From NCBI GenBank assembly GCA_013360945.1, contig JABWAQ010000031.1:1-34530 (forward strand): a DNA stretch of 34,530 bases, written 5' to 3'. Origin of the DNA: Candidatus Brocadia sp. (GTDB lineage Bacteria > Planctomycetota > Brocadiia > Brocadiales > Brocadiaceae). Positions 17,976 to 27,472 of this stretch are shown here, piece by piece (the first letter of the stretch is position 1; the number at the start of each line of letters is the position of its first letter). The position numbers and the translations under genes were made by a program. The notes beneath the pieces were generated by a model, which did no database searches, was not told where the DNA came from, and saw nothing but the letters and a program-made list of their open reading frames with translations.

Positions 17976-20900
17976 TCACCCTCTGCCAACTGCCAGAGGT
18001 CCACTGTTTATGGTCTCTTTTTGTTTGCGGTTCACCGTACGGTGTTTTTTAGAATTCGATCTACCTTCCATCCTTTGGTATGCCTGATGCATAAACGCCT
18101 CCAACCGCGTCTCCTCGTTCGTTTGTTCCTGGCCATCGAAGGACAATTTTAGACAGGGCATGCCGTAAAAATCTTTCTGAAACCTTTCAAGCACGCCATT
18201 TACCACTGTCCCCGGCATGCAGTGGAACGGAATTATGTTAACAATACCGTCGAATCCTTCCTCCACGTATTCAACTGCCTTACCCATGCTGAGCACCGGG
18301 TCCCCTTTGTAAGAATCATCAATATACGGTTTTCCCTTTTTGATGAGTTCTTTAATAGATGCATCCTTCAGGAAATGTCTGATTCTGCCTTTAAACATCT
18401 TCGTAAGCTTGTGTGCATCGTATCTCTGGACAATGTCAGAGATGATCTCGCCAAATAGTCCCTTATAATCCTTTTCAAAGAGGCATGATTCTCTGCGGCA
18501 GTGTGCAATATAATTAATCCATTCGGAAAACGGTGGAATAAAAACCTCTCCGCCGAGCCGTTCAATATTTTTTGCAAGAAAATTGTTTGCAAATTCATTG
18601 CACCGGACATAGGTTTCTCCAATAATGCCAATTAATGGTCTCGGTTTGCTGCGATCCATGCTCACCTTTGCAAAGGCAATATTAGCTTCCCGTGCAAACT
18701 TAACCAGACTCTGCTGGTTTTCGAGTGCGATTTCAGCCTTTTTCACAAAACTTTCATAGAGGGTGTCGGTTTCACCTTTATGTACCTCATAGGGTCTCGT
18801 CTCCCTTTGCAATTTTTGTAAAAGGTCAATGTACATAATGCCGTTCCACGCCAGTTTGCGGAAGTGGGTTCCCAGGCTCTTGGTGTCTTCGCCATAGTTT
18901 TCCCCCTGATCCATGGTGTATATTGGTACGTGGGGAAATCCCAGTTCGTCCAATACCATGCGGTGAAATTTGTTATATTGGCCGAACCGGCAGGGACCGG
19001 ATGCCGTAGCCATAAAGAAGGCGCTGGCATCAGGAGCAAAATCCGGGCTCATGGCCTTTTTCACGATATCCCCCGTTGTGAGAATCGCAGGGTAGCATTC
19101 TTTTCCCGATGTAAATCTCCGGCCAATGTCAATTGACTGCTTATTTGCCATAGGCAATGCCTCTGCCAACACACCGTTTGCACGCATAGCGGCGGCGATC
19201 ATCCTGCCGTGGTCACACATGTAAGGGATGTAAATGGTGCGTTTCCTTTTCTCTTTTAGGTTTCGAACCGGGACGTCGTCTCTTAATTTTTTTCTGTCAG
19301 GGACTGGTTTAACGTTTTTAAGGCTATCAATAAATGCCTCACAGCGTGTTATTGCCCCAACATCTGAACTGTGCTCATCAATCTCTATCGTTAAGCAGGG
19401 TTTTCCCGACAATTCCTTAACGAAGAATTTGTGTATAAATGAGTCAGGACCGCATCCAAAGTTGGTAATGTATAAAGGATAGAGCCTCTTGTCTCTGCCA
19501 ATCAGTCTGGCTGCCGCAAGGAATTTTTGTCCGGTCTTCCAATACATATTCGGATAATCATGAGATACCCCTTCGATATCCAGCGTCAAAAAGTCCAGCG
19601 GAATGGTCATAACTCCCAAATCCTTTAATTTTTCAGGAAGTCCCAGATTCATGCCCGTATCACAGCCATTATAGGAGCGACTTATCAGCACGAATGCCTT
19701 TTCGTTTTCTCCTAATTTTTCCAGAATTTCTCTTCCCCTCGCCTCTAAGGTTGTATTAAACGTTTGAAGGGCCTCACGTGCCGACTTTATGGCTGTTTCA
19801 ACAATACTTCCCGTTCTTCCAATGCTCTTTGCAATTAGACGCAGGGTTTTATCTACATATGCATCTCCATATTCGAAATGAACAACGGGAGATAAGACGT
19901 TAAATTTCTTTTCTTTAAAATCAATGGCCGAACGTACGAGATATGGTATACACTGTACATAAGGACATGCATATGAGTGAGTGAGCCTTGGACTACTGTG
20001 CGTCAGATTGACAACGCTGGGCAGGAATAGATAATCGATATCCCTGTCTAACATGTCTATTACATGTCCGTGTGCAACTTTAATGGGAAAACAGGTCTCT
20101 GCGGTAATTACCTCTACACCATTATAGATAATATCCTTATTGGTATCGCTGGAGGTTACAATTTCAAAACCCAATTCGATGAAAAACGCCTTCCACATCG
20201 GATAAAGTTCGTGAAAGGTTGATACCTGTGGTATTCCAATCTTTTTTCCTGTTGGTTGATCAGGTTTGTTTTTCTTATAGGTATTGAAGAGGGCGTCCTT
20301 CCTTTCTCGGAAAAGTCTGGGCAAGTGTTTCCCCTTTTTGAGAGACATTTCATCGTCAAACTTACCGCAACGACTTCCGTAATGAAGCGGATTTTCTCCA
20401 TCGATGGTAACTTTTCTGATCTCGCAAATATTCGAACAATCCTTGCATACGAAGGAAGACAGTTCGTATCTCTTGTGCCGGAGGTCAAACCCCTTAAACC
20501 GGGATTTTTCCCATGTCTTTTCTTCCATGGCAATAATGGCAGAACCGATGGCGCCCATGATGTCGTGATGGGGAGGAACGACAATCTTTTTCTCTGTTAC
20601 TTTTTCGAACGCCGCCTTTACGCCGCGGTTGGCTGCTACTCCTCCCTGGAAGAAGATGGTATTTCCAATCTTTCGGTCTTCGACTACCCTGTTGATAAAG
20701 TTTAATACAACAGAATAGCTCAGCCCCGCCAGCAAATCGTCTTTGGACGTTCCCCGTTGTTGATGATGGTTCAGATCTGATTCCATAAAAACGGTACACC
20801 GTTCACCAAGTTGCGATGGGCAGCATGATGAAAGCGCCCGTTTGCTAAATTCTCCTTTAATGCTTACGCTGAGTTTCTCCGCCTGTTCTTCCAGGAACGA

Positions 20901-22271
20901 ACCGGTGCCGGCAGCGCAGACTTTATTCATGGCAAAATCCACAATGGCTCCGTTTTCTAATCGAATAAACTTTGAATCCTGTCCGCCGATTTCAAAGATA
21001 GTGTCAACATTTTTATCAACATTTGCCGCGGCAGTTGCGTGGGCGGTAATTTCATTCTTTGCGATGTCGGCTCCGATAAAGTCTCCCGTTAAGTAGCGCC
21101 CGGAACCTGTGGTTCCGGCGCCACAGACGGTCACCTTGTCTCCGACCTCAATGCCTGCCTCATAGAGTCCTTGCTTTACGGCTTCAAGTGGCCTTCCTGC
21201 CGTCATAAGGTAGCGTCGTGCGAGGACATTTTTCTGTTTGTCAATAACAACAATATTTGTGCTGATCGATCCCACATCGACCCCAACGTATGCCTCAATC
21301 TTTTCATCACCAACGATTGGCTGCGTTTTTTCAACGATTTTATAGTTATCAGAATGAAGGCTTTCAAGGTTTGATGCCTTTGCGCCGCGGTTTCTCAGGT
21401 ATTCTTCAACCTCTTTTAATCCACGGAAGGGCGAGTGGATGCCTTTGTCCATAAGAGTAAACACCGCACCGACCGACCCCATCACATTAAAATATTTTGG
21501 GATGATCAGGTCGCCCTGTTTGAGCTCTAAAATATCCTCAAAAGCCTTAATCATGCCGATATTTGCTGCCACACCGCCCTGGAAGACAATGGGTTTGAAG
21601 AATTCCTTTCCCTTGCCAATGTTGCTTTTAAAATTCCTGGCCATGGCATAACAAAGGCCGGCTACAATATCATGTACCGGGGTCCCTTCCTGCTGAAGGT
21701 GGATCATGTCTGTCTTGGCAAATACACTGCAGCGACCGGCAATGCGTGGCGGATTTTTGGATTTTAACGCGAGCTCTCCAAATTCTTTTTCTATAGCGAT
21801 GCCAAGTCTTGTTGCCTGTTGATCCAAAAACGAACCTGTGCCTGCCGCACACATAGTATTCATAGAGAAATCAGAAACCTTCGTATGCTGAGTGGATGTA
21901 TCCTTTTCGATAAGCATAAGCTTTGAGTCCTCGCCGCCGATCTCAATAATAGTGCGAACTTCCGGATACAGGGTTGTAGCCGCCTGGCTGTGCGCAACAA
22001 CCTCGTTGATAAAGGCAATGTTCATTAATTCGGATATCAGTTTCCCACCGGAACCTGTAATAGCTATGCCGTCAATATCATCAACATGGGTTCGATTGAA
22101 TATGTCTCTCAAGACAAGGAGAAATGTTTCTACCGGTTGACCATGCGAACGGACATAGTGGTTTTCCAGGATTTCTTTACATTCGTTGATCAATACTGCT
22201 TTTACGCTTACAGAGCCGATGTCAAGCCCTATATATTTTTTCTGAGACATAGTTTTACTCACTTTCTCCAT
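17976..22271 (-). CDS. Giant 2-hydroxyacyl-CoA dehydratase-type activase (double BcrA/BadF domain + DUF2229)
   Basis: A protein of about 1431 residues in the family of long CoA-dehydratase activases. Two ASKHA ATPase domains lie in tandem. The first starts YIGLDIGSVSVK near residue 13, with cluster cysteines about 141 and 181 in CAAGTGS and GRCSVF. The second starts YVGVDVGSIS near 328, with cysteines about 452 and 492. A CKDCSNIC motif is at about 609-616. A DUF2229 domain from about 677 and an HgdB-like region with further cysteines follow. Smaller relatives (HgdC) use ATP to push one electron to a dehydratase; the substrate of this long type is unknown to me. An ATG at 22271 shares one base with the leuC TGA; ATG at 22250 begins the conserved part. 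The last ~25 residues are encoded by a repeat-like tail with a hairpin. Confidence 0.9.
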   Translation of the reverse strand: MEKVSKTMSQKKYIGLDIGSVSVKAVLINECKEILENHYVRSHGQPVETFLLVLRDIFNRTHVDDIDGIAITGSGGKLISELMNIAFINEVVAHSQAATTLYPEVRTIIEIGGEDSKLMLIEKDTSTQHTKVSDFSMNTMCAAGTGSFLDQQATRLGIAIEKEFGELALKSKNPPRIAGRCSVFAKTDMIHLQQEGTPVHDIVAGLCYAMARNFKSNIGKGKEFFKPIVFQGGVAANIGMIKAFEDILELKQGDLIIPKYFNVMGSVGAVFTLMDKGIHSPFRGLKEVEEYLRNRGAKASNLESLHSDNYKIVEKTQPIVGDEKIEAYVGVDVGSISTNIVVIDKQKNVLARRYLMTAGRPLEAVKQGLYEAGIEVGDKVTVCGAGTTGSGRYLTGDFIGADIAKNEITAHATAAANVDKNVDTIFEIGGQDSKFIRLENGAIVDFAMNKVCAAGTGSFLEEQAEKLSVSIKGEFSKRALSSCCPSQLGERCTVFMESDLNHHQQRGTSKDDLLAGLSYSVVLNFINRVVEDRKIGNTIFFQGGVAANRGVKAAFEKVTEKKIVVPPHHDIMGAIGSAIIAMEEKTWEKSRFKGFDLRHKRYELSSFVCKDCSNICEIRKVTIDGENPLHYGSRCGKFDDEMSLKKGKHLPRLFRERKDALFNTYKKNKPDQPTGKKIGIPQVSTFHELYPMWKAFFIELGFEIVTSSDTNKDIIYNGVEVITAETCFPIKVAHGHVIDMLDRDIDYLFLPSVVNLTHSSPRLTHSYACPYVQCIPYLVRSAIDFKEKKFNVLSPVVHFEYGDAYVDKTLRLIAKSIGRTGSIVETAIKSAREALQTFNTTLEARGREILEKLGENEKAFVLISRSYNGCDTGMNLGLPEKLKDLGVMTIPLDFLTLDIEGVSHDYPNMYWKTGQKFLAAARLIGRDKRLYPLYITNFGCGPDSFIHKFFVKELSGKPCLTIEIDEHSSDVGAITRCEAFIDSLKNVKPVPDRKKLRDDVPVRNLKEKRKRTIYIPYMCDHGRMIAAAMRANGVLAEALPMANKQSIDIGRRFTSGKECYPAILTTGDIVKKAMSPDFAPDASAFFMATASGPCRFGQYNKFHRMVLDELGFPHVPIYTMDQGENYGEDTKSLGTHFRKLAWNGIMYIDLLQKLQRETRPYEVHKGETDTLYESFVKKAEIALENQQSLVKFAREANIAFAKVSMDRSKPRPLIGIIGETYVRCNEFANNFLAKNIERLGGEVFIPPFSEWINYIAHCRRESCLFEKDYKGLFGEIISDIVQRYDAHKLTKMFKGRIRHFLKDASIKELIKKGKPYIDDSYKGDPVLSMGKAVEYVEEGFDGIVNIIPFHCMPGTVVNGVLERFQKDFYGMPCLKLSFDGQEQTNEETRLEAFMHQAYQRMEGRSNSKKHRTVNRKQKETINSGPLAVGRG
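17980..17999. repeat. Short hairpin at the 3' end of the activase gene
   Basis: CCTCTG (17980-17985) and CAGAGG (17994-17999) form a small stem just before the stop codon at 17976-17978. The surrounding 17980-18050 looks like intergenic repeat read through by the ORF; it encodes the odd C-terminal tail ending NSGPLAVGRG. Confidence 0.55.
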
Positions 22272-23539
22272 CAATTCTTTATTATTTCATCAGGTGGTGT
22301 AATCTCTCCCGTGATTGCAGACGAGGCGGCAACGGCGGGACTGCAAAGATATATCTCACTCCTGGGATGTCCCATGCGACCGACAAAATTACGGTTGGTT
22401 GTAGACAATGCCCGTTCTCCATCTGCTAAGATCCCCATGTGTCCCCCAAGACACGGACCACAGGTTGGGGTAGAAACCACCGCCTCAGCATCAATAAATA
22501 CCTCAATCAAGCCTTCTTGCAGCGCCTGTTTATAAATATCCTGAGTTGCCGGTATAATAATAAGCCGAATGGAAGGGTGTGCCTTTTTCCCTTTGAGAAT
22601 TTTAGCCGCTATCCTGAGATCTGAAATTCTTCCATTCGTGCAAGAGCCTATGACTACCTGATCAATCTTGATTCCTGAAACCTCTTCCACAGGTTTTGTG
22701 TTTTCTGGCAAACTGGGGAGGGCTATTTGAGGTGAAATTTCTTCGGCATTAAATTCGTATGTTTTCGTATAAGCACACCCGGGATCACTTTGGTGCATAA
22801 CATATTTTTTCCATACCCTGCCTTTTATGTAGTCTTCGGTGTTTTTGTCGGGGGAAATGATGCCGCTTTTCGCCCCGGCCTCAATTGCCATGTTACACAT
22901 GGCAAAACGATCGTCCATCGGTAAATTTGATATGGCGCTGCCAGTAAACTCCATCGCTTTATAAAGGGCGCCATCCACACCGATCTTCCCAATCGTGTAA
23001 AGGATCAAATCCTTTCCGGATGTCCAGTTTTTTACCTTGCCATGAAAGACAAATTTCATCGATTCGGGTACTTTGAGCCAAACTTTTCCTGTGGCAAAAC
23101 ATGCGGCGAGGTCGGTGCTCCCCACACCGGTTGAAAATGCGCCGAGTGCACCATACGTACAGGTATGAGAATCAGCGCCAATAACAAGATCGCCCGGCGC
23201 TACAATCCCTTTTTCAGGAAGCAGGGCATGTTCTATCCCCATCCGGCCAATCTCAAAGTAATGTTTCAGGTGATGTTTTTCAGCAAAGACGCGGAGGGAT
23301 TTTGACTGTTGTGCAGACTTGATATCTTTATTGGGAGTAAAATGGTCGGGAACTAAGACAATTTTTTCAGGATCAAAAACCTTTTTGATCCCTGTCTTTT
23401 CAAACTCTTCAATGGCAATGGGAGCGGTTATGTCATTGCCCAGGCAGATATCCACATTTGCGTAAACGAACTGCCCCGGACGTACTTCCTTGAGACCCGA
23501 GTGTGCAGCGATGATCTTCTCTGTTATCGTCATTCCCAT
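22271..23539 (-). CDS. leuC: 3-isopropylmalate dehydratase large subunit (LeuC family)
   Basis: The large, [4Fe-4S]-bearing subunit of isopropylmalate isomerase. The 422-residue length is of the compact IPMI/homoaconitase type found in archaea and many anaerobes. Cluster cysteines are visible in [11 protein letters not shown] near residue 303 and [12 protein letters not shown] near residue 360. [15 protein letters not shown] near residue 121 is the aconitase-family signature. It starts MGMTITEKI, so Met3 is an alternative start. No Shine-Dalgarno is apparent, and the predicted promoter at 23554-23582 would give a leader of only about 8 nt. It heads the run leuC, activase, leuD, fprA. Homoaconitase activity cannot be excluded. 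Confidence 0.92.
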   Translation of the reverse strand: MGMTITEKIIAAHSGLKEVRPGQFVYANVDICLGNDITAPIAIEEFEKTGIKKVFDPEKIVLVPDHFTPNKDIKSAQQSKSLRVFAEKHHLKHYFEIGRMGIEHALLPEKGIVAPGDLVIGADSHTCTYGALGAFSTGVGSTDLAACFATGKVWLKVPESMKFVFHGKVKNWTSGKDLILYTIGKIGVDGALYKAMEFTGSAISNLPMDDRFAMCNMAIEAGAKSGIISPDKNTEDYIKGRVWKKYVMHQSDPGCAYTKTYEFNAEEISPQIALPSLPENTKPVEEVSGIKIDQVVIGSCTNGRISDLRIAAKILKGKKAHPSIRLIIIPATQDIYKQALQEGLIEVFIDAEAVVSTPTCGPCLGGHMGILADGERALSTTNRNFVGRMGHPRSEIYLCSPAVAASSAITGEITPPDEIIKN

Positions 23540-23553
23540 AGATTGTTTTTAAC

Positions 23554-23582
23554 ATTGTAGTGTGCTTCGTCTTCTCTTGCAA
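23554..23582 (-). promoter_or_regulatory. Predicted promoter of the leuC-activase-leuD-fprA run
   Basis: On the minus strand TTGCAA (23577-23582) and TACAAT (23554-23559) are 17 bp apart. The predicted start lies only about 8 nt upstream of the leuC ATG, so the mRNA would be nearly leaderless. This agrees with the missing Shine-Dalgarno. Confidence 0.5.
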
Positions 23583-23630
23583 AGCGTAAGCAACGGAGGA
23601 TGATGGTTATTTGAAAGAATGATACATATT

Positions 23631-23945
23631 TTAATTTTCTGAAAATCTAGTCCTGTTCCACGATTTTAAAAATAAAGGGTCTTGTAAATATTTTTTATGG
23701 CACTTGATGCATAAATCAAAACGAAAGGTTCTATATTCTCCGTTTTCTAATAATTCGGCGGGGTTTGATGTCCCATCCTGCATCTCGTTTTCTTCCTCCA
23801 TGTCCCAGATTTCTTCATCCATATCGTCATCATCATCCATCTCCATAGCATCGCATGCGGCATATACCTCAATTTTCACCACATACCGAATGTCTTCATC
23901 TGCCAGTAATGGTCTTCCGCACATATCACACGTATAGTGCACCAT
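23631..23945 (-). CDS. Hypothetical zinc-ribbon protein with acidic middle
   Basis: A 104-residue protein with two CxxC pairs: CDMC at residues 6-9 and CIKC near residues 78-81. They would together bind one zinc as a split zinc ribbon. Between them is a very acidic stretch (EMDDDDDMDEEIWDMEEENE, residues about 35-54). GGAGG lies 8 nt before the ATG, supporting real translation. I do not recognise a named family. The shape (metal-binding ends, acidic linker) fits a small regulatory or protein-binding factor, but that is inference. It lies 91 bp upstream of leuC on the same strand. Confidence 0.75.
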   Translation of the reverse strand: MVHYTCDMCGRPLLADEDIRYVVKIEVYAACDAMEMDDDDDMDEEIWDMEEENEMQDGTSNPAELLENGEYRTFRFDLCIKCHKKYLQDPLFLKSWNRTRFSEN

Positions 23946-24138
23946 TCATGTTCCTCCATGTAAATTGCTGTCTTTGTAAAAACACACGTTGTTTTTGGCA
24001 ATCGTTCAAACTACTAAAATACGAAGATGTCAAGGAGCTTTACGAGTAAGTTTAAAATGGTCTCCGAAAGGTTGAATGCCTGCAACCTCGTGGCAGCAAA
24101 TAGTTGCCATAATAGCTGTTATGCTTGAATAGCCCCTT

Positions 24139-24984
24139 CTATGCCATAGCCCTGAGTCTCTTGATCCGCTCTTCGATTGGTGGATGGGTACTAAAGATCG
24201 CAGCAAACGAACGCCCGCTTAATGGGTTTACAATAAACATATGGGCTGTAGACGAATTTGCATCCATGGGCCTGACCATCGAGGCCTGTTGTAATTTTTC
24301 AAGTGCGCTTGCCAGTCCCAACGGATTTCCAGTCATAAGCGCGCCGCCCTTGTCGGCTGCGTACTCCCGTGAACGCGAAATTGCCATCTGGATTATCAAT
24401 GCGGCGATAGGGGCCAGAATAGCTAAAAATAACATCGCAATGCCTCCCCCCCTGCTTTCTCCTTCATCCCTCCCTCCGTAACCGCCAAAGAGGGCCGCCC
24501 ATCGGGCCATATCAGCCAGCAACATGATTGCACCGGCGACCGTTGCAACAATGGTAGAGATGAGTATATCCCGATTCCGAATATGGGATAATTCGTGTCC
24601 TAAGACACCTTTGAGTTCTTCATGTTTCAGAGAGTTGAGCATCCCTTCGGTAACTGCTACGGCAGCGTGATGGGGATTCCTGCCCGTTGCGAAGGCATTC
24701 ATGGCATTCGTTGGAATGATATATGCCCTGGGCATGGGGAGTCCGGCATCCGTAATTAATTCTTTCACAATTCCATAATACGCCGGCGACTCCTGTTCAG
24801 AGACTTCTCTGGCGCCGTACATCTTCAGAACAATTTTATCGCTAAACCAATAACTGAAAAAATTCATGCCTATAGCAATAGCAAAGGCAAAGATCGCACC
24901 ATGGCGTCCTCCGAACATACCGCCTACCCAAACAAGCAGCAGCGTCAAGGCAATTAATAATAGCGTTGTTTTGAAATAATTCAT
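24139..24984 (-). CDS. htpX: HtpX-type membrane zinc metalloprotease
   Basis: HtpX is an M48 peptidase of the inner membrane that degrades damaged membrane proteins. The 281-residue protein has two N-terminal membrane segments (about residues 5-23 and 28-46). The catalytic HELSH (130-134) lies in [11 protein letters not shown], followed by two further hydrophobic segments (about 140-157 and 175-195). The third ligand is in the [12 protein letters not shown] region. It ends with the typical [13 protein letters not shown] strong promoter (25080-25107) lies upstream. Between the stop and the zinc-ribbon gene (23946-24138) I see only a weak hairpin GGTTG/CAACC and no gene. Confidence 0.95.
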   Translation of the reverse strand: MNYFKTTLLLIALTLLLVWVGGMFGGRHGAIFAFAIAIGMNFFSYWFSDKIVLKMYGAREVSEQESPAYYGIVKELITDAGLPMPRAYIIPTNAMNAFATGRNPHHAAVAVTEGMLNSLKHEELKGVLGHELSHIRNRDILISTIVATVAGAIMLLADMARWAALFGGYGGRDEGESRGGGIAMLFLAILAPIAALIIQMAISRSREYAADKGGALMTGNPLGLASALEKLQQASMVRPMDANSSTAHMFIVNPLSGRSFAAIFSTHPPIEERIKRLRAMA

Positions 24985-25079
24985 ACCTCTTTCTCCGCGT
25001 ACAATTCAAAAAACTTCATGAGCAGAATTCATGTTCATAAAGATTTACTATTTTTAAATGTTTTCGTACTTCAAAAATT

Positions 25080-25107
25080 ATTATAAGTATAGCCTATTTT
25101 TTGTCAA
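25080..25107 (-). promoter_or_regulatory. Predicted strong promoter of htpX
   Basis: On the minus strand a perfect TTGACA (25102-25107) and a perfect TATAAT (25080-25085) are 16 bp apart. The leader to the htpX ATG at 24984 would be about 90 nt. No heat-shock (CIRCE-like) operator was recognised. Confidence 0.7.
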
Positions 25108-25201
25108 GGAATTTAATCTGTCAATTCTCATTGAAAATGTAAGGCTGTTCGGCTTACCAGAGAATGGAAATGAAGCGCCAAAATGTAAGGGTTTTGGTGC
25201 A

Positions 25202-26539
25202 TTATAGCGATATCTTTTCAAGTTTCCCGGCGATAGCGGTCATTACTGCATCATACTGAGGTGGGACTTCTACGGGAAGATTAGCAAAGCGTGGGGTTAC
25301 TTCCTCCAAGGTATTTTCGTGATAATTTATTTTGAATTCAGGAAATTTTAAACCGTGGGCAGTGGAGATGACAACGACCTTTTCATCGGGTCTTATGAGT
25401 TTTTTCTTCAATAACTTTATTAATGCCGCCAGCGCTACCCCTGTGTGCGGGCAACTAAATAGCCCGGTTCTATCCGCCTGTGCAGAGGCGTTTGCCAGTT
25501 CATCTTCAGTTGCCTGCTCTACAATACCGTGGAAGTTTTTTAAAACGTTGATAGCCTTTTTATAACTTACCGGATCGCCTATCTGGATGGCGTTCGCAAG
25601 GGTTTTTTGCGCCTTTACCGGTTTAAATTCTTTGAATCCGCTCAAATAACTGAGATACAGAGGATTGGCCTTGGCTGCTTGTGCACACACAATGCGCGGC
25701 TGCTTATCTATCAGTCCTAATTCCTTCATCATGAGAAAGCCTTTTCCCAGTGCAGCGGTATTGCCCAAATTTCCCCCTGGCACTACCACGACATCGGGCA
25801 CCTCCCACTCAAACTGCTGAACTATTTCAATGCTTACCGTTTTTTGTCCCTCGATGCGGAGGGAGTTCATGGAGTTGGCTAAGTAGATATTATTTTTACT
25901 GCATATCTCCTTCACCAGTTTCATGCATCCGTCAAAATCTGTATCAACCGATAGCGTAAGCGCCCCGTTGGCGATTGGCTGGATGAGTTGAGCGTGAGAT
26001 ACCTTATTTTTGGGGAGAAATACAATGGCAAGAATCCCTGCGGCGGCACAATAGGACGCTAAAGCAGCGGACGTATCACCCGTGGAAGCACAAGCAACAG
26101 CCGGGATTTTTTTCCCTTCGGCGATCATTTGCTTGACCATTGAAACAAGCACGGTCATCCCCAGATCTTTAAATGATCCCGTGTGGGCATTTCCACACTG
26201 TTTGATCCATAAGTCTTCGACGCCGATTTCTTTTCCCAGTCGTTCGGCCCAAAAGAGGTTGCTTCCCCCCTCGTACAAGGAAACGACATTGTCATTATCG
26301 ACCGTTGGACAAACCCATTCCTTCTTTCCCCAAACGGAACTCCCATAAGGCCATTTGGTACGTCGGTAGCGCTCGTCGAACAATCTCTTCCAGTGTTCCG
26401 GTGAGTGCCTTCGGAGTCTGTCTAAATCATGTTTGACCTCCAGCAAATCGCCACACTTCTTACACTGATAAACGACTTCGTTCAGTTCGTACCTTTCATC
26501 ACAACCCGATATACACTGAAACCATGCCCGATATGGCAT
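25202..26539 (-). CDS. thrC: Threonine synthase (canonical copy)
   Basis: Threonine synthase makes threonine from O-phosphohomoserine with PLP. The 445-residue protein carries an N-terminal zinc-ribbon (Cys9, Cys13, Cys26, Cys29) and the PLP lysine Lys124 in TGSFKDLG. Unlike the copy at 8675, it keeps the usual ThrC active-site loops: [12 protein letters not shown] for PLP phosphate, [13 protein letters not shown], and [16 protein letters not shown] lies 9 nt before the ATG. This is therefore the better candidate for the true threonine-making enzyme, leaving the riboswitch-controlled paralogue free for another role. No hom or thrB gene is nearby. Confidence 0.93.
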   Translation of the reverse strand: MPYRAWFQCISGCDERYELNEVVYQCKKCGDLLEVKHDLDRLRRHSPEHWKRLFDERYRRTKWPYGSSVWGKKEWVCPTVDNDNVVSLYEGGSNLFWAERLGKEIGVEDLWIKQCGNAHTGSFKDLGMTVLVSMVKQMIAEGKKIPAVACASTGDTSAALASYCAAAGILAIVFLPKNKVSHAQLIQPIANGALTLSVDTDFDGCMKLVKEICSKNNIYLANSMNSLRIEGQKTVSIEIVQQFEWEVPDVVVVPGGNLGNTAALGKGFLMMKELGLIDKQPRIVCAQAAKANPLYLSYLSGFKEFKPVKAQKTLANAIQIGDPVSYKKAINVLKNFHGIVEQATEDELANASAQADRTGLFSCPHTGVALAALIKLLKKKLIRPDEKVVVISTAHGLKFPEFKINYHENTLEEVTPRFANLPVEVPPQYDAVMTAIAGKLEKISL

Positions 26540-26577
26540 GAACTATTTCTCCTTCCAAAATTATCGTAGTGGGAACA

Positions 26578-26874
26578 TTAACGTTTTAATGCAAAAGACA
26601 AGATTGCCCAGAGCGCCGTAATGGTAAGGGTTAAAAAACCCGGATTTAATCCCACCATCCAATAAATAATCTCTCGCTTGTCTCTTTCGGTTTTTATCAG
26701 TATCTCTGTTTTGTCTTTTTCAGTTTTCGTCAGTATCTCCGTCTTATTGTGTTCAATTTTTTCATATATTTGGTCTAATCTTAAGGCGATTTGGGTGATT
26801 CTTTCTTTGGGAACATCTTCATAAAGGGCTTCAAGTCTTGTAATTCTATGTTCTAATTCTTCAATTTCAGGCAT
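26578..26874 (-). CDS. Small coiled-coil protein with C-terminal membrane anchor
   Basis: A 98-residue protein if started at the ATG at 26874; a longer frame reaches 26967 but overlaps the promoter and the divergent gene. Residues about 1-60 are heptad-like and charged. An internal repeat KTEILTKTEKDKTEILIKTE lies at about residues 49-68. One hydrophobic segment (about 78-94) ends just before the terminal KR, so it looks tail-anchored with a cytoplasmic coiled coil. A TTGACA/TATAAT promoter puts the transcription start at the ATG itself, implying a leaderless mRNA and explaining the missing Shine-Dalgarno. The family is not recognised. Confidence 0.7.
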   Translation of the reverse strand: MPEIEELEHRITRLEALYEDVPKERITQIALRLDQIYEKIEHNKTEILTKTEKDKTEILIKTERDKREIIYWMVGLNPGFLTLTITALWAILSFALKR

Positions 26875-26880
26875 GTTAGA

Positions 26881-26910
26881 ATTATAAGATTCATATATCG
26901 AATTTGTCAA
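26881..26910 (-). promoter_or_regulatory. Predicted promoter giving a leaderless mRNA
   Basis: On the minus strand TTGACA (26905-26910) and TATAAT (26881-26886) are 18 bp apart, both perfect. Counting 7 nt from the -10 box lands on 26874, the A of the ATG of the coiled-coil protein. A divergent plus-strand candidate, TTGAAT (26917-26922) with TAAAAT (26941-26946) and an 18-bp spacer, lies next to it. Confidence 0.65.
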
Positions 26911-26949
26911 GTTATTTTGAATAGATACGCCCCGCTGTGCTAAAATTCT

Positions 26950-27432
26950 ATGGATGGAAGAAGCCATTTTAATTTTGACAAAAACGCCTTTACTTTGATA
27001 AGATTCTTGGGCATCATGTATTTACAAAGTTTATTATCAAAAATATTTTCGTGTTTTCCAAAAGTAAATGGACAATCTGTCCGGAGAGGGTTCAAGCATG
27101 CCTTTAGTCTGGGAACCTCCATTGAAAACACGACATTGAACGAACAGGAGTTGGCCCTCGTTTTGAAACTGATTGCGGTAATCAAAAAAAGGGAACTTAC
27201 GATTCCGTCTATAATGTTCCTCGAATGTGCGCAACCACTCAATTATATTGGAAGTCAGATGATGGTATTCTTCAGGCCATTTTTAACCTTTTTCTTTACA
27301 CCCGCAGAATATGATCTGTTCCAGGGTATACTTGAAAAGAGGGAGGGTATTAAAAAGATAATTGAGGAATTGGAAAAAAGTAACAGTTCGCAGGGACCCA
27401 AGATCAGCAATCAGCCATCTAAATTTGTCTGA
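26950..27432 (+). CDS. Conserved-looking small hypothetical protein upstream of the GlmL-like gene
   Basis: Up to 160 residues, no signal peptide. The central part (LVLKLIAVIKKRELTIPSIM, then FLECAQPLNYIGSQMMVFFRP, about residues 70-110) is hydrophobic and helical. It resembles short uncharacterised proteins I associate with anaerobes, but I cannot name the family. The end is charged and low in complexity. Start is uncertain: ATG at 26950 lies only 3 nt after a possible -10 box, so Met23 (ATG at 27016) may be the true start. The GlmL-like gene follows after 40 bp, so the two are probably co-transcribed. Confidence 0.65.
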   Translation: MDGRSHFNFDKNAFTLIRFLGIMYLQSLLSKIFSCFPKVNGQSVRRGFKHAFSLGTSIENTTLNEQELALVLKLIAVIKKRELTIPSIMFLECAQPLNYIGSQMMVFFRPFLTFFFTPAEYDLFQGILEKREGIKKIIEELEKSNSSQGPKISNQPSKFV

Positions 27433-27472
27433 TCACGACCCATAATAAACTGTTATAAAAAAGGAGCACGGT

